This document shows, piece by piece, positions 17,572 through 26,201 of a DNA stretch of 64,000 nt. The notes beneath the pieces are model-generated. The model did not search any database. It was not told where the DNA came from and saw nothing but the letters and a program-made list of their open reading frames with translations. The stretch is taken from positions 186,001 through 250,000 of the forward strand of contig JAXMCI010000002.1 of NCBI GenBank assembly GCA_046349435.1. Direction: 5' to 3'. The position numbers and the translations under genes are program-made. Each line of letters begins with the position of its first letter. Position 1 is the stretch's first letter. The stretch is from JAXMCI01 sp046349435 (GTDB taxonomy: Bacteria > Pseudomonadota > Alphaproteobacteria > Dongiales > Dongiaceae).

Positions 17572-18648
17572 TCAATCGAGCTTCGGGCGCACCTGCTCGG
17601 CCAGCAGCTCGAGCGAGCGGCGCCACAGGACCGGGTCGTCCCAGTCGTGGGCGGCGACCAGCAGCGTGCCGAACGGGCCGAGCTCGGCCCGCAGCGCGGC
17701 GAGACGGTCGGCCACGGCGGCCGGGCTGCCGGCGATCACCATGGTGTCGAGCAGGTAGTCGTCGGTCAGCGCCGCGTCGGGCATGTCGGGATCGGCCTTG
17801 AAGGCACGCGACAGGCCGACCGCGGTGAGCTGGTCGCAGAGATAGCGGTAGTAGAAGCGCAGGCCGGTGCCGTGGCGCGCCAGGTAGTCGCGCGCCTGGC
17901 CGTCGCTGTCGGTCACCAGCACGCTGCGCGCCACCCGCCAGGCGGCGGGATCGGCCGGGCGGCCGGCGGCGGCGCAGCCCTGCGCATAGACCTCCCAGTG
18001 GGTGCGCACCACCCGGGTCGGCACGAAGTTGGCCGAGATCGGGCCCCAGCCGCGCTCGCCGGCGAGCCGCGCCAGCCCGGTGCCGGGGGAGAGCAGGGAC
18101 AGCGCGATCGGCGGGTGCGGGCGCTGCAGCGGCTTCAGCATCGGGCCGTTGCCGAGATGGGTCTGCACCGTCTGCTCGACGGTGAAGCGCCAGAAGCGGC
18201 CCTCGATCCGCCAGGGCGGCTCGCCCTCCCAGATCTTCAGCATGATCTCGATCGCCTCGATCATGCGCTCGCCGCGATCCTCGCGGCCGAGCATGCCGAA
18301 CAGCTCCATGTCGGTGGGCAGGCCGCCCGGGCCGATGCCGAGCAGCAGCCGGCCGCCGCTGAGATGGTCGAACAGCGCGCAATGGCCGGCGATCTCGGCG
18401 GGGTGGTGGTGCGGCAGGGCCAGCACGCCGGGGCCGAGCCGGATGCGGCTGGTCTGGCTCAGCAGGCTGGCGAGGAAGATCAGCGGCGAGGGGATCGGCT
18501 CGGTCGAGGCGGTCAGGTGCTCGCCGACCCAGGCCTCCTCGAAGCCGAGCCGGTCGGCCATCAGGATCGCCTCCCGGTCCTCGCGCAGCGTCTGCGTCAG
18601 GTCCCGCCCGACGCCGTGCAGCGGCATCATGAACAGCCCGAGGCGCAT
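17572..18648 (-). CDS. LLM-class (luciferase-like) flavin-dependent oxidoreductase
   Basis: A 358-residue TIM-barrel monooxygenase of the bacterial luciferase family, which uses reduced FMN from a separate reductase. The N-terminus MRLGLFMMPLHGVGRDLTQT, the AWVGEHLTAS block and GRLLLGIGPGGLPTDMELFG (flavin-phosphate region) are characteristic. It is the last gene of a minus-strand cluster with an esterase and a TPP enzyme; the 106-base gap upstream allows its own promoter. The substrate is unknown; a hydroxylation in a catabolic route would fit the neighbours. Confidence 0.88.
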   Translation of the reverse strand: MRLGLFMMPLHGVGRDLTQTLREDREAILMADRLGFEEAWVGEHLTASTEPIPSPLIFLASLLSQTSRIRLGPGVLALPHHHPAEIAGHCALFDHLSGGRLLLGIGPGGLPTDMELFGMLGREDRGERMIEAIEIMLKIWEGEPPWRIEGRFWRFTVEQTVQTHLGNGPMLKPLQRPHPPIALSLLSPGTGLARLAGERGWGPISANFVPTRVVRTHWEVYAQGCAAAGRPADPAAWRVARSVLVTDSDGQARDYLARHGTGLRFYYRYLCDQLTAVGLSRAFKADPDMPDAALTDDYLLDTMVIAGSPAAVADRLAALRAELGPFGTLLVAAHDWDDPVLWRRSLELLAEQVRPKLD

Positions 18649-18754
18649 CGTCGTCCCTTCCCTGCCTTGGCGCGTTGCAACTCAAGGTGCGTGGTGCCGC
18701 CTCCCGCGCCGCCGTTCGCATGCAGCGCCATCATGAACCGGCGCGCGCGTCCCG

Positions 18755-19699
18755 TCAGCCTCGGCCGAGCGTCTCCTGCAGCCACTCGCCGATCGCGGCG
18801 AGGTGGGCGCGCATCGGGGTCAGCTCGCGGCTCATCTGGATGGCGGCGTGGGTCAGGCCGGGCCACAGCGCGAAGCGGTGCGGCCGGCCCTCGGCGCCGA
18901 GCCGCTCGACCAGCTGCAGCGAGTCGTCGAGCAGCGGATCGAGCGCCGCCGCCGCGACGTAGAGCGGCGGCAGGCCGGCGAGGTCGGCGCGCAGCGGCAC
19001 GGCGAGCGGGTCGCTGCGCACCGCGCCGGGCCCGAGATAGCAGTCCCAGAACCATTCGAGGTCGGCGGTCGAGAGCAGGTAGCGGCCGTCGCCGAAGCGG
19101 CGCTGCGACGCGGTGGTCGGGTCGCCGCCGAGCATGCCGTAGACCAGCAGGCCGGCGGCCGGCAGCGGCCCGCCGCGGTCGCGCAGCGCGATCAGCGTCG
19201 CCAGCGCCAGGTTGCCGCCGGCGGAGTCGCCGCCGGTCGCCAGCCGCCCCGGATCGACGCCCCAGGCGGCGGCGTCGCGGGCGATCGCCGCGACCGCCGC
19301 GACGCAATCCTCCAGCGCGGCGGGAAAGCGGTGCTCGGGCGCCAGCCGGTAGTCGACCGCCGCCACCTTGACGCGTCCGGCCAGCGCCAGCTCGCGGCAG
19401 AGCCGGTCGTGCGACGCGAGCCCGCCCAGCACGAAGCCGCCGCCGTGGAAGTAGAGGAGGCAGGGCGCCGGGGCCGCGAGGCCGGGATCGTAGAGCCGGA
19501 CCGGGATCGGGCCGCCGGGGCCCGGAACGACCCGGTCCTCCACCTTCGCCACGGCCGGCGGGTCGGCGTTCAGCGGTCGATCGAAATGCTCGGCGTCCTG
19601 GGCGCGGGCGGCCGCCGGCGAGAGCTGCGGCAGCGGCGGCAGCGGCAGCGCCGACAGCCGCTCGACGATTGCCCGCATCTCCGGATGCAGCGCATCCAT
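18755..19699 (-). CDS. Alpha/beta hydrolase, hormone-sensitive-lipase (GDSAG) family esterase
   Basis: A 314-residue carboxylesterase. The oxyanion motif HGGGF is in LLYFHGGGFVLGG, the nucleophile Ser in GGDSAGGNLA, the Asp in LDPLLDD and the catalytic His in WPGLTHAAIQ. No signal peptide. The start ATG lies 8 bases downstream of the TPP-enzyme stop, so the two are co-transcribed. The natural ester or lactone substrate is not evident. Confidence 0.88.
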   Translation of the reverse strand: MDALHPEMRAIVERLSALPLPPLPQLSPAAARAQDAEHFDRPLNADPPAVAKVEDRVVPGPGGPIPVRLYDPGLAAPAPCLLYFHGGGFVLGGLASHDRLCRELALAGRVKVAAVDYRLAPEHRFPAALEDCVAAVAAIARDAAAWGVDPGRLATGGDSAGGNLALATLIALRDRGGPLPAAGLLVYGMLGGDPTTASQRRFGDGRYLLSTADLEWFWDCYLGPGAVRSDPLAVPLRADLAGLPPLYVAAAALDPLLDDSLQLVERLGAEGRPHRFALWPGLTHAAIQMSRELTPMRAHLAAIGEWLQETLGRG

Positions 19700-19707
19700 G
19701 GCGGGGC

Positions 19708-21444
19708 TCAGGCGCCGCCGCCGCGCCGCCGCTTCTCCGCCGCCTCGGCGCCGCTGGCGCCCAGCCCCCAGACCTCCTGGTGGTAGCGGGTGAAGTGCGG
19801 GGGATAGTCGTGCTTGGGGATGCGGCAGTCGAGCAGCATCGGCACGCCCTCCCCATTGGCGGCGAGCGCCGCCTCGAGCGCCGGCGCGATGTCGGCCGGG
19901 CGGTCGACGCGCAGGCCGCGGCAGCCCTGCGCCTCGGCCAGCTTCGCGAAGTCGGGCGAGACGGCGAAGTCGGTGGCGGTGCGCTTGCGCCCCTCCAGCA
20001 CCTGGAGATATTGCGGCCAGCCCAGCGCCTGGTTGTTGAGCACGATCCAGGTGATGCCGCAGCGTTGCTCCGCGGCGGTGGCCAGCTCCATCATCGCCAT
20101 CTGCATCGCGCCGTCGCCGCCGACGCAGACGACCTTCTTGTCGGGCCGGGCAAGCTTGGCCGCGATGGCGCCGATCACCCCCATGCCCATGGCGGTCTGC
20201 TCGGCCATCGGCACGCTGTCGCCGACGTCGAGCACGCGGTAGTGGGGCCAGTAGTAGCACCACAGGTCGGCGCCGCCATTCTCGTGCATGATGATCGTGT
20301 CATGGCCGAAGATCCGGTTGAGCGCCTGCAGGATCTGCGGCGTGCGCAGCGTGCCGCCCTCGGCGCGGCCCTCGGCATCGACCCGCTTCTGCTGCGCGCG
20401 CTTGGCCTTGAGGATGGCGTCGCGGCGCTTCGCGGCGCCGACCGCGTCGGCCGGCGGCAGCGCCGCGGCGAGGTCGGACAGGGTCAGCGCGGCGTCGCCG
20501 ACCAGCGCCACCTCCGGCCGGACGTTGAGCCCGATGCTGTCGGCGTCGACGTCGAGCTGGATGAAGCGAGCCCGCGGCGGCAGGTACTTCCAGGCGCCGG
20601 TGGAGAAATCCTCCAGCCGCGAGCCGACCGACAGCACCAGGTCGGCGCGGTCGAAGTACGCCTTGCCGGCCTCGCTGAAATAGAGCCCGATCTGGCCGAA
20701 GGCGAGCGGCTCCTCCTCGCCGACGATGCCGCGCCCGCCGGGGGTGGTGAAGACCGGCATGGCGAGCGCCTCGGCCAGCGCCGCGACCTCGGCCGACGCG
20801 CCGGAGGCGACCGCGCCCGAGCCGCAGATCATCAGCGGCCGCTTCGCCCGGCCGAGCAGCTCGGCGGCGCGCGCCACGTCGTTGGCCTCGGCCCGGCTGC
20901 GCACGCGACCGAGGCTCGGCACGTAGGCCGGGATCTCGGCCTCGACCAGGCCGATGTCGGAGGGGATGTCGATGAAGACCGCGCCCGGCTTGCCGTTGCG
21001 CGCCACGGTGAAGGCGCGCTGCATCACCCAGGCGGCGTTCTCCGGCCGGGTGAGCCGCACCGCCCACTTCGTCACCGGCCGCATCAGCGCCACCGAATCG
21101 AGCTCCTGGAAGGCGCCCTTGCCGTCGTCGGCGAGCGGCACGCCGTTGGTCAGGCAGATCACCGGCAGGCAGCCGCTGGTCGCCTCGAGCAGGCCGGTGA
21201 CCATGTTGGTGATGCCCGGGCCGGGATTGCCGAAGCACACCGCCGGGCCGCCGGTCAGCCGGGCATAGGCGTAGGCGCAGGCGACGCCGCTATGCTCCTG
21301 GCGGACCAGCACGATGTCGATATCGGTGTGCGCCTCGACATCTTCGACGAGATGCAGCGGGTTGCCGGGCAGGCCGAAGATGTGCCGGACGGATTCGGCC
21401 GCGAGGGCCTCGGCGACGGCGCGCCAGGCGGTCATGCGGGGCAT
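19708..21444 (-). CDS. Thiamine pyrophosphate-dependent enzyme (acetolactate synthase/benzoylformate decarboxylase-like)
   Basis: A 578-residue TPP enzyme with catalytic Glu in VRQEHSGVACAYAYARLTGG and a GDG...NN cofactor motif (VGGDGAMQMAMMELA to IVLNNQALGW). It is only distantly similar to the TPP enzyme at 9873-11567. Possible starts are ATG 21444 (GGGAG 16 bases upstream) and 21435. It heads a minus-strand cluster with an esterase and a flavin monooxygenase, divergent from a sugar-type ABC operon, which suggests a catabolic decarboxylase or C-C lyase acting on the imported compound. Confidence 0.85.
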   Translation of the reverse strand: MPRMTAWRAVAEALAAESVRHIFGLPGNPLHLVEDVEAHTDIDIVLVRQEHSGVACAYAYARLTGGPAVCFGNPGPGITNMVTGLLEATSGCLPVICLTNGVPLADDGKGAFQELDSVALMRPVTKWAVRLTRPENAAWVMQRAFTVARNGKPGAVFIDIPSDIGLVEAEIPAYVPSLGRVRSRAEANDVARAAELLGRAKRPLMICGSGAVASGASAEVAALAEALAMPVFTTPGGRGIVGEEEPLAFGQIGLYFSEAGKAYFDRADLVLSVGSRLEDFSTGAWKYLPPRARFIQLDVDADSIGLNVRPEVALVGDAALTLSDLAAALPPADAVGAAKRRDAILKAKRAQQKRVDAEGRAEGGTLRTPQILQALNRIFGHDTIIMHENGGADLWCYYWPHYRVLDVGDSVPMAEQTAMGMGVIGAIAAKLARPDKKVVCVGGDGAMQMAMMELATAAEQRCGITWIVLNNQALGWPQYLQVLEGRKRTATDFAVSPDFAKLAEAQGCRGLRVDRPADIAPALEAALAANGEGVPMLLDCRIPKHDYPPHFTRYHQEVWGLGASGAEAAEKRRRGGGA

Positions 21445-21573
21445 CGGGCGGTTCGCTCCCTGGAATGGATGATCGGGGGAATGGACGATCGAGTCGGCGC
21501 CGGCGATCTTGCCCGGCCGCGGCGGTGCGGGCAACGGTCGCGGCACGGTCCCGCTTTAACGGTCCATTGCGGC

Positions 21574-21602
21574 TTGGCGGCGCATGGCCGCCTCTCTATG
21601 AT
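21574..21602 (+). promoter_or_regulatory. Candidate sigma-70 promoter of the ABC operon
   Basis: TTGGCG (21574-21579) and TATGAT (21597-21602) are separated by 17 bases, about 70 bases before the first permease ATG. The -10 element is a five-of-six match; the -35 keeps only TTG. It lies in the divergent gap with the TPP-enzyme gene. Confidence 0.45.
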
Positions 21603-21673
21603 CGGCGCCGGCCGGAGCCGACCGACCGCAATCGACGGCCGGGCGACGGGGCAGAGAGGGCGCGAGGGCGGGA

Positions 21674-22510
21674 ATGTCGCTGGGGTCGACGACGGTCGGC
21701 AGGGCTGCGCGCACGGCGATTCCGCACCTCATCCTGATCGCGTTCTCCGCCGGCATCCTGCTGCCGCTGCTCTGGCTGCTGCGGGTGGCTCTGACCGACA
21801 AGCTGACCGCCTACCAGATCCCGCCGGAATGGGCGGCGCTCAGGCTCGACAACTTCATCGAGATCTTCCAGCGCTATCATTTCGGCTCGTTCTTCGTGAA
21901 CAGCCTGGTGGCGGCGATCGGCTCGACGGCGATCGCCCTGCCGCTCGCCACCGCGATGGCCTACGCCTTCGCCCGGCACAACACCGGCGGCTCGACGCTG
22001 CGCCTCTTCGTGCTGGCCAGCCAGATGCTGCCGCCGGTGATCCTCGTCCTGCCGATGTACTCGCTGTTCCTCTTCCTCGGGCTGATCAACAGCTGGACCG
22101 GCCTGATCGTCGCCCACCTCACCATCAACATCCCGTTCCTCGCCTGGATGCTGGTGGCCTTCTTCCAGGGCGACACCGAGCAGCTCGAGCAGGCGGCGCG
22201 GATCGACGGCGCCAGCCGCTTCCAGGCCTTCCTCAGGGTCGCCGTGCCGGTCGCGGCCCCCGGGCTGCTGGCCGCCGGGCTGCTCGCCTTCATCCTGAGC
22301 TGGAACGAGTTTCTCTTCGCCCTCATCCTCACCGGCAAGGCGACCAACACGCTGCCGGTCGGGCTGGCGGGGTTCTCGCAGAGCCAGCGCGGCGTCGAGA
22401 TCGCGCTGCTCGCGGCCGCCACCATGGTGGCGATCCTGCCGGTCTTCATCCTGCTGCCCTTCATGCGGCGCTATCTCATCAAGGGCCTGTCGCTCGGCGC
22501 CCTGAAGTAG
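21674..22510 (+). CDS. Carbohydrate-type ABC transporter permease (MalG family)
   Basis: A 278-residue inner-membrane permease with about six helices. The cytoplasmic coupling helix reads EQLEQAARIDGASRFQAFLR, the EAA motif of the CUT1 group, and the C-terminus (MRRYLIKGLSLGALK) is typical of MalG-type subunits. First gene of a four-gene operon: MalG-type permease, binding protein, MalF-type permease, ATPase. Substrate is probably a sugar, polyol or related compound; the neighbouring catabolic genes do not identify it. Confidence 0.9.
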   Translation: MSLGSTTVGRAARTAIPHLILIAFSAGILLPLLWLLRVALTDKLTAYQIPPEWAALRLDNFIEIFQRYHFGSFFVNSLVAAIGSTAIALPLATAMAYAFARHNTGGSTLRLFVLASQMLPPVILVLPMYSLFLFLGLINSWTGLIVAHLTINIPFLAWMLVAFFQGDTEQLEQAARIDGASRFQAFLRVAVPVAAPGLLAAGLLAFILSWNEFLFALILTGKATNTLPVGLAGFSQSQRGVEIALLAAATMVAILPVFILLPFMRRYLIKGLSLGALK

Positions 22511-22540
22511 ATCGGTCGAAACCAAGAGGGAGGACGACGA

Positions 22541-23827
22541 ATGCTGAAGAAATTCCTGCTCGCGGCCGGCGCCAGCCTGCTGCTGGCGGCCGGCAGCGCC
22601 CAGGCCGGCACGGTGCACATCCTGATGGAGAACGTGCCCGACACCCGCTACATCCAGGACCTGCTGCCGGAGTTCAAGGCGAAGACCGGCATCGACGTCG
22701 ACATCGAGGCGATCAGCTACATCGACATGCATTCCAAGCTGGTGCCGCAGCTCTCCTCGCCCTCGGGCGGGAGCTACGACGCCATCGTCGTCGACTTCTA
22801 CTGGGTGGCGGAGTTCAGCAAGGCCGGCTGGCTGATGCCGCTCGACGACCTGATCAAGAAGGACAACGTCGACACCAGCGTCTACCTGCCGAGCCTGATG
22901 AGCCTGGTCGGCAAGATCGACGGCGTCACCCTGATGCTGCCCTTCTACAACTACTCGATGGGCATCATCTACCGGAAGGACCTGCTCGAGGACCCGAAGG
23001 AGCAGGCCGCCTTCAAGGCGAAGTACGGCATCGACCTGAAGATCCCGACCACCCGGGACGAGTACCGCAAGCAGGTCGAGTTCTTCACCCGCGACACCAA
23101 CGGCGACGGCAAGCCCGACTTCTACGGCACCATCAACCAGGGCCAGCGCGGCGACTGCATCAGCATGCAATGGTCGAACTACCTCTACGCGGCCGGCGGC
23201 CACTATCACGACGCCAACTGGAAGGCGACCTTCAACGGGCCGGAGGGCGTCAAGGCGGTCGAGGACTTCAAGGAGGACATCGCCAAGCACGGCCCGATCG
23301 GGGCGGAGAGCTTCTGCTTCGACGAGGCGTTCAACGTGTTCGCCCAGGGCAAGGCCTACAGCTTCGTGACCTTCAACATCCTGCTGTCCGGGACGAACGA
23401 CCCGAGCTCCTCGAAGGTGGTGGGCAAGGCCGGCATCGCCGCCAACCCGAATGGCGGCCTCAATGGCGGCTGGGGCTGGGCGATCCCGAACTCCAGCCAG
23501 AACAAGGAGGACGCCTGGACCTTCATCAAGTGGATCGAGGGCAAGGAGGCCGTCAGGAAGCGCACGCTGGCCGGCGGCGCGCCGACCCAGGCCTGGGTGT
23601 TCGACGACGCCGAGGTCAAGGCGAAGCGGCCTGAGATGGACCAGCTGAAGATCCTGGTCGCCACCGCGCAGGAGTTCCCGACCTTCGTCTACACGGTCGA
23701 CTTCGTCGAGGCGCTGGGCCGCGAGCTCAACCTCGCCGTCACCGGCCAGAAGGACGCCAAGGCGGCGCTCGACACCGCCGCGACCGAGTTCGACAAGCTG
23801 GCCAAGAAGGCCGGCCTGCAGAAGTAA
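22541..23827 (+). CDS. ABC transporter extracellular solute-binding protein, family 1 (MalE-like)
   Basis: A 428-residue periplasmic binding protein. The signal peptide is MLKKFLLAAGASLLLAAGSA with an AQA cleavage site. The mature protein has the SBP_bac_1 pattern: DLLPEFKAKTGIDVDIE near the start, AIVVDFYWVAEFSKAGWL, and GWGWAIPNSSQNKEDAWTFI before the C-terminal lobe. GAGG lies upstream of the ATG. It lies 30 bases after the first permease and is followed by a strong hairpin, which commonly stabilises binding-protein mRNA relative to permease mRNA. Confidence 0.9.
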   Translation: MLKKFLLAAGASLLLAAGSAQAGTVHILMENVPDTRYIQDLLPEFKAKTGIDVDIEAISYIDMHSKLVPQLSSPSGGSYDAIVVDFYWVAEFSKAGWLMPLDDLIKKDNVDTSVYLPSLMSLVGKIDGVTLMLPFYNYSMGIIYRKDLLEDPKEQAAFKAKYGIDLKIPTTRDEYRKQVEFFTRDTNGDGKPDFYGTINQGQRGDCISMQWSNYLYAAGGHYHDANWKATFNGPEGVKAVEDFKEDIAKHGPIGAESFCFDEAFNVFAQGKAYSFVTFNILLSGTNDPSSSKVVGKAGIAANPNGGLNGGWGWAIPNSSQNKEDAWTFIKWIEGKEAVRKRTLAGGAPTQAWVFDDAEVKAKRPEMDQLKILVATAQEFPTFVYTVDFVEALGRELNLAVTGQKDAKAALDTAATEFDKLAKKAGLQK

Positions 23828-23838
23828 GCCGTACCGGC

Positions 23839-23870
23839 CCCGGCCGCCGCCCGTCGCGGCGGCGGCCGGG
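23839..23870 (+). promoter_or_regulatory. Strong intercistronic hairpin after the binding-protein gene
   Basis: A 13-bp stem (CCCGGCCGCCGCC with GGCGGCGGCCGGG) around a 6-base loop, 12 bases after the binding-protein stop and before the permease. No T-run, so it is more likely an mRNA stabiliser or attenuating structure than a full terminator. Confidence 0.6.
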
Positions 23871-23904
23871 CCGACCTCGTTTCCCCTCGCATCTCCGGAC
23901 GCCC

Positions 23905-24798
23905 ATGGCGCTGGCCGCCACTCCCGACCGCCTGCAGATCCGCGACCGCCGCTTCGGCTGGGCGATGACCGCGCCCGGGCTGGGCGTGCTGCTGCTGATC
24001 GTGCTGTTCCCGCTGTTCTTCGCGATCTTCACCAGCGGCTTCGAGTACACGCTGCTGCACCGCAGCTACGACAACTTCGTCGGGCTCGACAACTACCGCG
24101 AGGCGCTCGGCCAGAACTATTTCGGCGAGTCGCTCTGGGTCACCCTGAAGTTCGTCGTCGCCGTGGTGCTCCTCGAGTTCCTGATCGGCTTCACCGTCGC
24201 GCTGATGCTCAACGCGGTGACCCGCTTCAAGGACGTCTACTACCTCATCCTGCTGATGCCGCTGATGATCAACCCGGTGGTGGTGGCGCTGGTCTGGCGC
24301 ATGCTGCTCCATCCCGATCTCGGCATCGTCAACTACCTGCTGAGCCTCGCCGGCATCCCGCCGGTGAACTGGCTGGGCAGCCCGGCGATCGCCTTCTGGA
24401 CCGTCGTGCTGGTCGACATCTGGCACCAGGTCTCCTTCATGATCATCCTGCTGCTGGCCGGCCTCTCGGCGCTGCCGCGCGAGCCCTACGAGGCGGCGCG
24501 CATGGACGGCGCCTCGGTGGTCCAGGCCTTCTTCCACGTCACCCTGCCGCTGATGCGGCCGGTGATCGTGGTGACGCTGCTGATCCGGCTGATCTTCGCG
24601 GTGAAGACCTTCGACCTGATCTTCATCATGACCCGCGGCGGTCCCGGCACCTCGACCGACCTGATCAGCTACTTCATCTACCGCTCGGCGTTCTTCGGGC
24701 TCGATATCGGCCAGGCCTCCGCCATCTCGGTGGTGCTGCTGGTCATCGTGCTCGGGCTGACCGCCTATCTCTATCGCTACATGCGCTCGCTGGCGTGA
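23905..24798 (+). CDS. Carbohydrate-type ABC transporter permease (MalF family)
   Basis: A 297-residue permease with six predicted helices. The coupling loop is EPYEAARMDGASVVQAFFHV. The segment TFDLIFIMTRGGPGTSTDLI is a hallmark of MalF/UgpA-type subunits. It partners the MalG-type permease of the same operon, and its stop overlaps the ATPase start (GTGA). Confidence 0.9.
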   Translation: MALAATPDRLQIRDRRFGWAMTAPGLGVLLLIVLFPLFFAIFTSGFEYTLLHRSYDNFVGLDNYREALGQNYFGESLWVTLKFVVAVVLLEFLIGFTVALMLNAVTRFKDVYYLILLMPLMINPVVVALVWRMLLHPDLGIVNYLLSLAGIPPVNWLGSPAIAFWTVVLVDIWHQVSFMIILLLAGLSALPREPYEAARMDGASVVQAFFHVTLPLMRPVIVVTLLIRLIFAVKTFDLIFIMTRGGPGTSTDLISYFIYRSAFFGLDIGQASAISVVLLVIVLGLTAYLYRYMRSLA

Positions 24799-25913
24799 AG
24801 GACATGGCCGAGATCCGGTTGCAGGGCATCAACAAGATCTATCCCCCCGACGTCCGGGCGGTGCAGGACGTCAACCTGCACATCAGGGACGGCGAGTTCA
24901 TGATCCTGCTGGGGCCTTCGGGCTGCGGCAAGTCGACCACCCTGCGCATGATCGCCGGGCTCGAGGGGATCAGCGCGGGCGACCTCTTCATCGGCGAGAA
25001 GCGGGCCAACGACGTCGACCCGCGCGACCGCGACCTCGCCATCGTCTTCCAGAACTACGCGCTCTACCCGCACATGACGGTGCGGGCCAATCTCAGCTTC
25101 GGCCTCAAGCTGCGCCACCGGCCGGCGGCCGAGATCGAGCGGCGGGTGAAGGACGTCTCGGCGATGCTCGGCATCGAGCCGCTGCTCGAGCGCAAGCCGG
25201 CGGCGCTGTCGGGCGGCCAGCGACAGCGGGTGGCGCTCGGCCGCGCGCTGGTCCGCGACCCCGTCGCCTTCCTGTTCGACGAGCCGCTCTCCAACCTCGA
25301 CGCCAAGCTGCGCGCCAGCATGCGCACCGAGCTGGTCAAGCTGCACCAGCAGCTCGGCCGCACCATCGTCCACGTCACCCACGACCAGGTCGAGGCGATG
25401 ACGATGGGCGAGCGCATCTGCATCATGAAGGACGGCCGCATCGTCCAGGTCGGACCGCCGCTCGAGGTCTACCGCAACCCGGCCGACATCTTCGTCGCGG
25501 GCTTCCTCGCCAGCCCGCCGATGAACCTGCTGCCGGCCCGGCTGGAGGGCGAGGGCGGCGGGCTGGCCGCCGTGCACGCGACGCTGCGCGTGCCGATCCC
25601 CGCCGCCTACCTGGCGGCCTACGCCGCCTGGCGCGACAAGCCGGTGATGCTCGGCATCCGCCCGGAAGACCTCTACGACCGCGCGCCCGCCGGCGGCGTG
25701 CCGTTCGACACCTCGGTCGTCGCCGTCGAGGCGCTCGGCCCCGAGACCGTGCTGGTCGCCCAGATCCCCGGCGGCGCCGAGATCTCGGCACGGCTCGGCC
25801 GCAACTTCACGGCCAGGCCCGGCGCCGGCAGATCCTGTCCGTCGACCCGGCGCAGATCCACCGACTTCGACCCCGAGACGACGAAGGCGATCCCGCGGCC
25901 GAAGGCGGAGTGA
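24795..25913 (+). CDS. ABC transporter ATP-binding protein, UgpC/MalK type, altered C-terminal segment
   Basis: A 372-residue ATPase with Walker A GPSGCGKST, signature LSGGQRQRVALGRAL, Walker B FLFDEPLSNLDAKL and switch His in HVTHDQVEAMTM, followed by a TOBE/MOP regulatory domain. The GTG at 24795 overlaps the permease stop; ATG 24804 is the alternative. Near 25829-25865 the frame gives GRSCPSTRRRST, where this family normally has Q-I-L-S-V-D-P-A-Q-I-H. The expected residues are present in the neighbouring frame, so a missing base near 25830 and an extra base near 25862 probably cancel out. DFDPETTKAIP at the end is normal. Confidence 0.87.
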   Translation: MKDMAEIRLQGINKIYPPDVRAVQDVNLHIRDGEFMILLGPSGCGKSTTLRMIAGLEGISAGDLFIGEKRANDVDPRDRDLAIVFQNYALYPHMTVRANLSFGLKLRHRPAAEIERRVKDVSAMLGIEPLLERKPAALSGGQRQRVALGRALVRDPVAFLFDEPLSNLDAKLRASMRTELVKLHQQLGRTIVHVTHDQVEAMTMGERICIMKDGRIVQVGPPLEVYRNPADIFVAGFLASPPMNLLPARLEGEGGGLAAVHATLRVPIPAAYLAAYAAWRDKPVMLGIRPEDLYDRAPAGGVPFDTSVVAVEALGPETVLVAQIPGGAEISARLGRNFTARPGAGRSCPSTRRRSTDFDPETTKAIPRPKAE

Positions 25914-26063
25914 GACGGGGATCGCGGCGCGCGAAGACGCGGAGGCGCGAGAAGCGGCGCGCTGTCGGCCGCTCGCCGGCGCAGCGGGCCTCCATCATGC
26001 GACGAACACCGTTGCCGCGAGATACGGCGATCGAGATCGGCGGATCGCCCGCGGATGAGGTCG

Positions 26064-26087
26064 GTGGGCCGGGTCGCGCCGGCCCAC
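26064..26087. terminator. Hairpin between convergent ABC operon and amidase
   Basis: GTGGGCCGG pairs with CCGGCCCAC around GTCGCG. It lies in a 288-base stretch (25914-26201) between two convergent genes, where I see no coding sequence. No T-run. A plausible transcription end only. Confidence 0.4.
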
Positions 26088-26201
26088 CTCCGCCAGCGCG
26101 ACGCATCGGCGGCGAGTCGTCGCTCGCCTCTGATCGCCGCGAGGGCCGCACTCGGATGCGCGAGCATTGCGCCGAAGGCGGCGGGGTGCGCAGGCGCGGG
26201 C

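Noticed and set aside
9873..21444. The two TPP enzymes considered as acetolactate synthase for branched-chain amino acid synthesis
   Set aside because: No small regulatory subunit or ilv genes are adjacent and the surrounding genes are catabolic, so ilvB/ilvI names are not justified.
19669..23634. A 1321-codon open frame on the plus strand
   Set aside because: It crosses antisense to the TPP enzyme and out of frame through two ABC genes that have clear family motifs; no motif of its own.
25914..26201. Possible small gene between the ABC operon and the amidase
   Set aside because: Frames on both strands are Arg/Ala-rich with no ribosome site or family pattern; only a hairpin is supported.
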